A stretch of 64,000 bases of DNA from Oscillospiraceae bacterium (GTDB lineage: Bacteria > Bacillota > Clostridia > Oscillospirales > Oscillospiraceae), in the NCBI GenBank assembly GCA_020025715.1, contig JAHHRQ010000002.1:4717-68716 (forward strand), in the 5' to 3' direction. The position numbers and the translations under genes were made by a program. Under the pieces are notes generated by a model, which did not search any database, was not told the DNA's origin, and saw only the letters and a program-made list of their open reading frames with translations. Positions 53,215 to 61,300 of this stretch are shown in pieces; position 1 is the stretch's first letter; every line of letters begins with the position of its first letter.

Positions 53215-54747
53215 TTATTTTTCCTTTATATAATTTCCTGCGTCTTTCAGGAAACTCCATACTATAAGTATGATAACCATTCCTATGGGGAACGCCGCAA
53301 CAATGCTCACCGACTGGAGATTGTTCATGGAGCTTTCGGCAAAAACCAGAGCAATGGGCAGTAAAATCAACAGAATGCACCACATGAGCTGAATAATTCT
53401 GTTAGGCTGCTGATTTTCTCCAAGCCTGTGGTAGCTGTAACAGGATGCGGTAAGGGCAATGGAGTCAAAGGATGTGGCATAAAAGGCAACCATAGTTACA
53501 AGAACCAATGCAAAAATCAGAGTTGCACATGGCATGGAATCTATTATAGAAATTATAAGTGCGTAAGGGTCGCCGGAGTTCTGGTACTGGGCGAGAAAAT
53601 CCGCACTTCCTGCAAGCTGCTTTCCCATTGAATAGTTTCCGAGAATAATAAAGCTTGTTATGGTGGAGCCTACGCCGAAGGCATAGCCGCCTAAAATTGT
53701 CTGCTTTACCGTTCTGCCCCTTGAAATGCTGCCGATGAAAAAGGGCGCTGCAACACACCATACCATCCAGTAGGCCCAGTAATATATAGTCCAGTTCTGG
53801 GGGAAGCTGCTGGTACGCTGCGGGTCTGTGAAGGTAGAAAGCTCAAAAAAGTTCTGCACCATTCTTCCCAGAGATGAAAGGCCGGTTTCAATTATATACC
53901 TTGTCTCTCCGCCGAAAAGCAGCACAAACAGCAGCAGGCCGAAGAACATGTAAATACATGCGTTTGCAAGCTTGCTTATACCCTTAAAGCCGTGAAGAAG
54001 CGCGTATGTATATATGCAGCAGGTTATTACAAGAATTATTATGGTTATGGCTGTTCTGTCCAGATTTACATGGAATAGCCGATTTATTATGCCCGCCATA
54101 AGAGGTGTTGCCACGCTGAAGGTTGTGGCTGTGCCGGCAATAAGGGCAAATACCGCCAGAAGGTCGATTATTCTGCCTGCAAGTGTATCGGTGTGCTTAC
54201 CCAGAACAGGACGGCAGGCCTCCGAATACTTCTGTCTGTCACGCTTGCGCACATGGAGCATAAAGCCGAATGCCACCGCAAGCACCAGATAAAAGCCCCA
54301 GGGTATAAGGCTCCAGTGGAAGAGAGGGAAAACTCCCGCCCAGTCCTGAATTGAGCCAAGTTCCGCTATATGCTTGTCGGATGCGTACATGAACCATTCG
54401 GAGAATGAATAGAACAGTATATCCGCTGCAAGACCGCAGGTAAACATCATTGAGCCCCACGCGAAAAAGGAATATTTAGGCTTTTCGTCTTTGTCGCCGA
54501 GAACAATAGCTCCGTATTTTGAAAAGGCAATGTATATGGAAACAAGGAATACTCCCAGTCCTATTATAAGATAGTAGCTACCCAGCTTATCACCGAAGAA
54601 AAATCGTATCCGGCTTAAAATCTCATTGGATTTTTCCGGTGCTGCAAAAAACACAATGCACAGGAAAATAATAAGTCCCAGAGGCAACAGAGTTATAAGC
54701 CAGTCTATCTGTTTACTTACCGGTTTATCATTTTTTCTTTCATTCAT
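53215..54747 (-). CDS. BCCT family choline/betaine/carnitine transporter
   Basis: This is a 510-residue protein with 12 predicted membrane segments of the betaine/carnitine/choline transporter fold. It shows the aromatic-rich signatures WGSMMFTCGLAADILFYSFSEW near residues 92-113, LFHWSLIPWGFY near 142-153 and TIYYWAYWMVWCVAAPFFIGSISRGRTV near 314-341 (substrate and sodium/proton pathway). Long regulatory tails seen in osmoregulated members are absent. It ends the operon with choline kinase and cytidylyltransferase genes, so it is most probably the choline importer of a phosphocholine pathway, the role played by LicB in pneumococcus and Haemophilus, rather than an osmoprotectant pump. Confidence 0.87.
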   Translation of the reverse strand: MNERKNDKPVSKQIDWLITLLPLGLIIFLCIVFFAAPEKSNEILSRIRFFFGDKLGSYYLIIGLGVFLVSIYIAFSKYGAIVLGDKDEKPKYSFFAWGSMMFTCGLAADILFYSFSEWFMYASDKHIAELGSIQDWAGVFPLFHWSLIPWGFYLVLAVAFGFMLHVRKRDRQKYSEACRPVLGKHTDTLAGRIIDLLAVFALIAGTATTFSVATPLMAGIINRLFHVNLDRTAITIIILVITCCIYTYALLHGFKGISKLANACIYMFFGLLLFVLLFGGETRYIIETGLSSLGRMVQNFFELSTFTDPQRTSSFPQNWTIYYWAYWMVWCVAAPFFIGSISRGRTVKQTILGGYAFGVGSTITSFIILGNYSMGKQLAGSADFLAQYQNSGDPYALIISIIDSMPCATLIFALVLVTMVAFYATSFDSIALTASCYSYHRLGENQQPNRIIQLMWCILLILLPIALVFAESSMNNLQSVSIVAAFPIGMVIILIVWSFLKDAGNYIKEK

Positions 54748-54751
54748 TTTG

Positions 54752-55492
54752 TCAGGCTTCTTTCTTTTCCGCCAGATATTTCACGTAGCTTTCGTCAACC
54801 GCTGCCAGCTCTGCAAGGCTGTCAAGTTCTGCTATATCGCCCTTCTGCATTTCCCTTATTCCAAGCTTATACTCCTGAGGATAGCAGAACAGAGCCACAT
54901 CGTCCCAGTAAATCTGTCGGTTTTTCTTTTCTTCAAATTCAATTTCAAGGTGTCGTTTAAGCTTTTTTCCGTCCTCGGCTGTCCATCTGGAAACACTGTA
55001 CAGCTGCCATGCGTTTTTGCCGCCGGTTCTGCTGCACTTTTCTACTACGCCGTCTTTTACATCCAGCATCCATTCGTCGGTTTCTTCCTCCTGCCATACG
55101 CAGTTATAGCCGGATAAGGTAAATTCAGGAGAAAGAGCACCGCTGTTATATACGATCTGGTCGCCGTCCATAATGATTGCATCTTCAATATGCTCTCTGG
55201 CGCAGTACAGGGAGGAAATGTTATTGCAGGTGTCATAATAGGGATTTTCTATAAGCTTAAGGCCTGAGTATTTTTCCTCCAGAACCTTGAACTGCTCTTT
55301 CTTATAGCCCACAACCACATAAATCTCGTTTATGTTGTTTGCGTGAAGAGCCTCTATAACCGTGTCTATCATAGAAACTCCGTTTACCTTAACCAGAGGC
55401 TTGGGAGTTTCCAGAGTTATGGGAACCATTCTGCTTCCGGTTCCGGCAGCCATAACAATGGCCCTTTTTACTGTATGTACTGCATTATCCAT
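54752..55492 (-). CDS. licC: Phosphocholine cytidylyltransferase, LicC-like
   Basis: This is a nucleotidyltransferase of 246 residues. It shows the signature AIVMAAGTGSRMVPITLETPKPLVKV near residues 12-37, INEIYVVVGYKKEQF, NNISSLYCAREHI near 90-102, and the metal-binding MDGDQIV near residues 107-113. The acceptor-side segments ECxVWQ/EWMLDV and KNAWQLYSVSRW fit LicC, which makes CDP-choline from phosphocholine and CTP. The ATG overlaps the stop of the upstream fusion gene (TAATG). The fusion itself contains a second LicC domain; why both are kept is unclear. One may use a different phospho-alcohol. Confidence 0.82.
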   Translation of the reverse strand: MDNAVHTVKRAIVMAAGTGSRMVPITLETPKPLVKVNGVSMIDTVIEALHANNINEIYVVVGYKKEQFKVLEEKYSGLKLIENPYYDTCNNISSLYCAREHIEDAIIMDGDQIVYNSGALSPEFTLSGYNCVWQEEETDEWMLDVKDGVVEKCSRTGGKNAWQLYSVSRWTAEDGKKLKRHLEIEFEEKKNRQIYWDDVALFCYPQEYKLGIREMQKGDIAELDSLAELAAVDESYVKYLAEKKEA

Positions 55493-57261
55493 TATTGCTT
55501 AACTTCTCCTTGCTTAATAAGTGCGGCTGCTATCTTATAATAGTCTTTTGCATATCTGTACTGCCGCAGGGAATATTCTCCGAATTCAACGCCTATGTTT
55601 CTCTTGTATTCGCACCAGTTGCTCCACAAAAGTCCGCTCACTGCAATGTAGCAGTAGATTTTTATTCTTATGTTCTGAGGGCAGGCGCCTTCAAAATACA
55701 GGTCTATTACCTTATCTATCTGCTCCCTGTCATAAAGGGCATATATGCAGAACATGGCTATATCCAGATGTGGGTCCTGCATGGCTGCATATTCCCAGTC
55801 TATAAGGCGCAGCTCCTCAGTGCCCTTATTATTTACAAAAAGGAAGTTATCAGGCACAGAGTCAATATGGCAGAGGATTTTTTCCCCGATATTAGCCTCT
55901 ATGTACGGTCTTAGTGACAGCACATTCTTTTTTGTCTTTTCATAGTCTCTGTATGCAGAGGGGGAACCCGCCCACAGTGACTCATAAAATTCCAGCTTTT
56001 TAAATAAATCAAACTCATGGGAAACCTTGAATTTTTCGCCGTGGAAGCTTCTCAGTTTATCCATGCACTTTTTCACGTCCTCCATATTAAGCGGATCGCA
56101 GCATCTGGAATTTTCAAGAAAAGCGGTTATTTTATATCCGTTTTCAGGGTTTATGTATATAATATCGTCGCATATTCCCTTCCCCGCGATGCTCTCGTAA
56201 ACGGAAGCCTCTTCCCCTCGGTTAATGAGCATGGAAGTTCCCTCTCCGGGAATTCGCATTATATAGCGCTTATCTCTGCATGTGAAAAGGAAGGATCTGT
56301 TGGTCATTCCTTTTTTAAGTATGCTTATGTTTCTGATTTCATTTTCTTCGCATCCCAGAGCTGCCACGGCTGTGTTAATGGCGTCGGTTCTCAGGTGGTT
56401 TGAATTTGAATCAATTTCCCGCAGCTGTTCATATGTGTTTATCTCGAACACGTCGCTGCCCTTTAAAATTCTGGCGGGAACCGTCATTTTATTTCCGTTA
56501 AAAATACATTCCTCCCAGAACCAGCTGTCGCATCTGGGTTTAGTGCTGTAATCGAGAATTTTCTCTCTGAGAGCAGCCGCATCCTCTCCGGTAAAATAGC
56601 TCAGGCCTATCATGGCATTCCCCGTATCGTCGCCGGAGGTACGCACAAGCTCCATTTTTCTGTTTACCCTCACAGTGCTGTCCTTAGTCAGCGCGTCGCT
56701 GACCATGTACCATGAGTACAGCTCATACCTGTTAAAGGGATTAAAATTACAGTAAAAATCACATGGCATCACATATGCGTTCTGAAGGTGCTTTTCTGCA
56801 AGCTTTAGTGAATAGAGATTATTTTTATGGGCGTATTCTTCATTTACAATAAGCTGCACGCCGAATTCATCAATCAGGTACTCATATCTTTCCTTCATAA
56901 ATCCGACCACAACATAAATTTCGTTTATTCCCGCCTGTTGAAGCTGCTTAATAAGTCTCTCAATCAGCGGCTCTCCCTTAACTTCAATCAGTCCCTTTGG
57001 AATTTCCGTATTTATGGGAACCATTCTCATACCGTACCCTGCGGCAAGGATAACCGCCCTCTGCGGGGCTCTTTCCTTTAGAAGATCAATGGTTTTGGGA
57101 GTTAAGCTTAATTTATCATCTATATAGCCTTCGTCAGTAAGGACTTTAATTGAGCGGTTTACTGTACCCAGTGAATAGCCGCTCTTTTCAGCCAGCATAC
57201 GCTGGTTTTCGCCGCCCTCGGCTGCAATGGCGTTCAGTATATCATATGTTCTCGTGTTCAT
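55492..57261 (-). CDS. Fused winged-helix, LicC-type cytidylyltransferase and LicA-type choline kinase
   Basis: This is a three-part protein of 589 residues. Residues 1-60 form a winged-helix DNA-binding-like domain (YDILNAIAAEGGENQRMLAEKSGYSLGTVNRSIKVLTDEGYI). About 65-290 is a nucleotidyltransferase with VILAAGYGMRMVPINTEIPKGLIEVKG and the MPCDFY metal site. About 300-580 is an APH-type choline kinase with HIDSVPDNFLF (Brenner motif) and LIDWEYAAMQDPHLDIAMF. It would phosphorylate choline and activate it to CDP-choline in one polypeptide. The start at 57261 is chosen because the upstream TTG frame would begin at the predicted transcription start. The helix-turn-helix could sense the pathway or autoregulate the operon. 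Confidence 0.83.
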   Translation of the reverse strand: MNTRTYDILNAIAAEGGENQRMLAEKSGYSLGTVNRSIKVLTDEGYIDDKLSLTPKTIDLLKERAPQRAVILAAGYGMRMVPINTEIPKGLIEVKGEPLIERLIKQLQQAGINEIYVVVGFMKERYEYLIDEFGVQLIVNEEYAHKNNLYSLKLAEKHLQNAYVMPCDFYCNFNPFNRYELYSWYMVSDALTKDSTVRVNRKMELVRTSGDDTGNAMIGLSYFTGEDAAALREKILDYSTKPRCDSWFWEECIFNGNKMTVPARILKGSDVFEINTYEQLREIDSNSNHLRTDAINTAVAALGCEENEIRNISILKKGMTNRSFLFTCRDKRYIMRIPGEGTSMLINRGEEASVYESIAGKGICDDIIYINPENGYKITAFLENSRCCDPLNMEDVKKCMDKLRSFHGEKFKVSHEFDLFKKLEFYESLWAGSPSAYRDYEKTKKNVLSLRPYIEANIGEKILCHIDSVPDNFLFVNNKGTEELRLIDWEYAAMQDPHLDIAMFCIYALYDREQIDKVIDLYFEGACPQNIRIKIYCYIAVSGLLWSNWCEYKRNIGVEFGEYSLRQYRYAKDYYKIAAALIKQGEVKQ

Positions 57262-57297
57262 GTACTCAACTTCTTTCTTTTTCGTGAACAATTTCTA

Positions 57298-57325
57298 ATT
57301 ATAGCTTCATTTTCTCTGTTGTCAA
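57298..57325 (-). promoter_or_regulatory. Consensus promoter of the choline operon
   Basis: A perfect TTGACA (57320-57325) and perfect TATAAT (57298-57303), spaced 16 bp on the minus strand. The predicted transcription start near 57291 excludes the TTG codon there as a start and leaves a 30-nt leader to the ATG at 57261. Confidence 0.85.
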
Positions 57326-57345
57326 GTCCATTACTGCATAAATTA

Positions 57346-57376
57346 AAAGAGGTGCATCTTCTGACGCACCTCTTTT
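57346..57376 (-). terminator. Terminator of sigK
   Basis: AAAGAGGTGC (57346-57355) pairs with GCACCTCTTT (57366-57375), followed on the minus strand by TTTTAATTTAT. It lies just after the sigK stop and upstream of the choline promoter, so the two units are insulated. Confidence 0.75.
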
Positions 57377-57377
57377 A

Positions 57378-58049
57378 CTATTCAAGAGCCGATTTCAGCT
57401 TTTCCAGCGCCTTTTTCTCAATTCTGGAAACATAGGAGCGGCTTATATGGCATAGGTCTGCAACCTCCCGCTGAGTCTTGGCTTCATTGCCCCCTATACC
57501 GTAGCGCAGGCGGATTATCTTCGCCTCCCGCTCATTTAAGGTGTCATCTATTGTGCCGTTTAAGGAGCTGCACAGCTCTCCCCGGCCTATTTCCTCCGCC
57601 ATGTCCTCATCCTGCGCCACAACGTCCATAAGGGAAAGGCCGTCGCCGTCCACGTCCAGCGCCTCAGAAAGGCTTACATCTCCCGCTGCCTTTTTCCGGC
57701 TTCTGAAATACATTAGTATCTCATTTTCTATGCAGCGGGAGGCATAGGTGGCAAGACGGACACATTTGTCGGGTTTATAGCTGTTGATTGCCTTAATCAG
57801 GCCGATAGTGCCGATTGAGATTAAATCTTCCGTATCTTCTCTGGTGTAGTATTTTTTCATAATGTGGGCTACCAGCCTTAAATTATGCTCTACAAGGGCG
57901 TTTCTCGCCTCTATATCCCCCTCCGCCCATTTTGCTAAATATTCCGCCTCTTCCTCTTTGCTCAAAGGTTTCGGAAAAGAGTCGGTGGGAGAAATTCTCA
58001 GCATTAAAAGCAGACTGTTCATCAAGAGCATAAACGCGTAATCCATCAT
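57378..58049 (-). CDS. sigK: Sporulation sigma factor SigK (pro-sigma-K)
   Basis: This is the late mother-cell sigma factor. A hydrophobic pro-sequence of about 20-25 residues (MMDYAFMLLMNSLLLMLRIS) precedes SFPKPLSKEEE, where SpoIVFB would cut. Region 2 is clear (RNALVEHNLRLVAHIMKKYY, EDLISIGTIGLIKAINSYKPDK, RLATYASRCIENEILMYFR), as is region 4 (LNEREAKIIRLRYG, TQREVADLCHISRSYVSRIEKKALEKLK). 224 residues. The start at 58049 is set by GGGGTGATAAT upstream; the earlier in-frame GTG/ATG codons lack one. The gene is not split by a skin element. BofA, which controls SpoIVFB, is encoded at 2392. Confidence 0.9.
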   Translation of the reverse strand: MMDYAFMLLMNSLLLMLRISPTDSFPKPLSKEEEAEYLAKWAEGDIEARNALVEHNLRLVAHIMKKYYTREDTEDLISIGTIGLIKAINSYKPDKCVRLATYASRCIENEILMYFRSRKKAAGDVSLSEALDVDGDGLSLMDVVAQDEDMAEEIGRGELCSSLNGTIDDTLNEREAKIIRLRYGIGGNEAKTQREVADLCHISRSYVSRIEKKALEKLKSALE

Positions 58050-58275
58050 ATTATCACCCCAGATAAGCATATTCTGCCACAGCCCGTACAAATTCGTCAC
58101 AGCATGGCCGAATATAAAAAAATACCACCCACATTGTCGATAGTCTTTACCTTTTCCGCTTCCACAGGTATAATATTTAGTTTACATAACTTTTTCTATC
58201 CGGCGTAAGCTTCTTTACGCTCTCCTTATGTTACAGCTTACTTTTATTGCGTGGAGGGTCTTAACTAAATTACAT
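58050..58275. other. Intergenic region upstream of sigK
   Basis: No gene, tRNA or convincing sigma-A promoter was seen. A mother-cell (SigE/SpoIIID) promoter is expected here from the biology of sigK, but I could not point to a clear match. AT-rich, with a short GC-rich patch near 58090. Confidence 0.4.
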
Positions 58276-58307
58276 GAAAAAAGACGGGACTTAAAAAGTC
58301 TCGTCTT
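58274..58307 (-). terminator. Terminator of the large activase-type gene
   Basis: AAGACGGGACT (58281-58291) and AGTCTCGTCTT (58297-58307) pair with one G-T wobble, followed on the minus strand by TTTTTTC. It is 18 bp after the stop at 58325. Confidence 0.85.
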
Positions 58308-58324
58308 AATTATAATAGTAGGGT

Positions 58325-61300
58325 TCAAAGGGGTACAGCCATTTGCTGTTCTACGCTTTCCCGTCTCTTTGCCGCGGCAAGCATAAGCTTTATGCGGTTT
58401 AGCTGGTTAACCTCGCTGGCGCCGGGGTCATAGTCCACCGCCGCAATATTGGCCTGAGGGTAAGCCTTTTTAAGGGATTTAATCACGCCCTTACCGACCA
58501 CGTGGTTAGGCAGACATGCGAAAGGCTGAATACATACTACATTGGAAACGCCGGAACGAAGCAGCTCTATCATTTCGCCGGTGAGGAACCAGCCCTCGCC
58601 GTACTGGTTGCCGATTGACAAAAAGGGCTTTGTCCATTCTGCCACCTGTTCAATAGGCGCAGGCGCTTCAAATCGTCTGCTGTTTTCGAGTGCCTGAACT
58701 GCGGGCTTTCTAAGCTGGCGTATGGCCTTAATGCCTGCGCTCGATGCCGCCGCAGTTGTCCATTTTGCGCCCAGAAATTCCCGCTTATACTTGGAATTGT
58801 ACATGCAGTAGTTAAGGAAGTCTGTAAGGTCGGGAACTATCACCTCGCAGCCTTCTTTTTCAAGCAGGTCAACCAAGTGATTATTTGCAAGGGGCATATA
58901 TTTTACAAGAATTTCGCCCACTATGCCTACCTTGGTTTTTTCCATGCCCTCTATAATATCAAAATTATCAAAGGCCTGCACTATCTCCCGGCACATTGCG
59001 CCGTGGCTTACAGAGCGTTCCTTATGGGTCAGAACCTTTATGCACTTCTGTTTAAGCTGCTCATACAATGCGTTTGCAGAGCCGGGAACTTTTTCGTAAG
59101 GCCGCACATGGTAGAGGCAGCGCATAAGCAGGTCGCCGTATATAAGACCCTTACCCATGGAAAGGAGCATGGCGGGAGAAAGTTCAAAGCCGTTATTCTT
59201 TTCCATGCCGTTGGCGTTCAGGGAAATTACGGGAATATGGGAAAGTCCCGCCTTGTCCAGAGCTTTCCGGATAAAGCCTACATAGTTGCTGGCGCGGCAG
59301 CAGCCGCCGGTCTGGGACATCATGATTGCAAGCTTATCCGTATCGTATCTGCCGGACAAAATTGCCTCCATGATCTGACCTACAACGGTAATTGAGGGGA
59401 AACATGCGTCATTATTTACATATTTAAGGCCCACATCTATGGCAGAGCGGTTGTCGTTTTTCAATATGTCCACCTTGTAGCCGTAGTGGTTGAAAATAGG
59501 CTCCAGAATGTCAAAATGTATGGGGCTCATTCTGGGGGCAAGAATGGTATATCCCTCTTTCTTCATCTGCTTTGTAAACTCCGCTCTGTGATACTCCACC
59601 TTGCGGGGTTTTGCCGCCACGTTCTTTGCCTCTCTCATACGGATTGCGGCAATCAAACTGCGGATGCGGATACGAACAGCGCCCAGATTGTTGACCTCAT
59701 CAATTTTCAGCACCGTGTACAGCTTGTTGCCGGCGGTGAGGATGTCGTTTACCTGATCGGTGGTAACGGCATCAAGGCCGCAGCCGAAGGAGTTGAGCTG
59801 CACCAGCTCAAGGTCGTTTCTTGTGCATACAAACTGAGCCGCAGCATAAAGGCGGGAATGGTATACCCACTGGTCAACCACTCGGAGAGTTCTGTCGGCG
59901 TTGCAATCAACAGGCAGGCTGTCCTCAGTGAAAACGTAGAAACCGTAGGAGGCGATAAGCTCAGGAATACCGTGGTTGATTTCCGGGTCAATGTGGTAGG
60001 GTCTGCCGGCAAGCACTATGCCGTGAGCCTTCTTTTCCTCCATTTCCTTAAGCATTCTTGCGCCCTCGGCTCTGATGTCAGCCTTGGCCTGAAGCTGCTC
60101 ATTCCATGCCTCATGTACCGCTTCTCTGGTTTCCTTTTCGGAAATGTTCCAGTTTTCCTCGCAGAAGCGAACCAGACGGTCGGCGGCAGTCTTTTCATTA
60201 GTAAAGGCGATGAAAGGCCGCAGATAATTTACATGCTCGTTTTCAATATCCTCAACGTTATTTTTAAGGTTTTCCGGATATGAAATTACAATGGGGCAGT
60301 TATAGTGGTTCTGGGCGTTGGAATTTTCCTGATGCTCGTAGAAAACGCAGGGGTGGAAAATGGTTTTAATGCCCCGGTTAATGAGCCACTGCACATGGCC
60401 GTGGGAAATTTTGGCGGGATAGCACTCGGATTCAGAGGGAATGGACTCCATGCCGAGCTCATATAATTTGCGGTTTGAAAACGGAGACAGTACAACTCTG
60501 AAACCAAGTTTTTTAAAGAATGTAGCCCAGAAGGGGTAATTTTCGTACATGTTCAGAACTCTGGGAATTCCGATTTCTCCCCTTGTGGCTTCGTCGGGCT
60601 TAAGGGGCGCATAGCCGAAAATCCGTTTCCGCTTAAAGTCCACCATGTTGGGGGCTTTAACAGAGGGCTTGCCGTTTTGCAATCCTCGTTCACAGCGGTT
60701 GCCGGTAATGTGGCGCTGACCGTTGGAAAATTTGTCTATGGTCAGCATGCAGTGGTTGGAGCAGCCGCCGCAGCGCTCAATGGAAACCTCATAGCTCACG
60801 TTCTGAATTTCATTCAAGGGAACCATATTGGTTTTCTGTCCGGTGTATCTGCTTTTTGCAATAAGGGCTGCACCGAATGCACCCATTATGCCGGAAATGT
60901 CGGGGCAGGTGACGGTGCCGCCGGTGATAAACTCAAAGGCACGGAGCACGGCGCGGTTATAGAATGTACCGCCCTGCACAACTATATGCTTGCCCATATC
61001 CTTAGCGTCAGTAAGCTTAATTACCTTAAACAGGGCGTTTTTAATTACGGAATAAGCAAGGCCGGCAGAGATGTCCTCAACGGATGCCCCCTCTTTCTGT
61101 GCCTGCTTAACATTGGAGTTCATAAAGACCGTGCAGCGGGTACCCAGATCAACGGGATTTTCTGCAAAAAGAGCAAGCTTTGCAAAGTCCTCAGCGGAAT
61201 AGCCCAGAGAGTTTGCAAAATTTTCTATAAATGAGCCGCAGCCTGAGGAGCAGGCCTCATTTAAAATCACGGTGTCAACGGTGGAATTGTGAAGCTTTAT

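Noticed and set aside
57262..57291. TTG start adding ten residues to the choline-kinase fusion
   Set aside because: The TTG coincides with the predicted transcription start of the perfect promoter at 57298-57325, so it would have no leader or ribosome-binding site.
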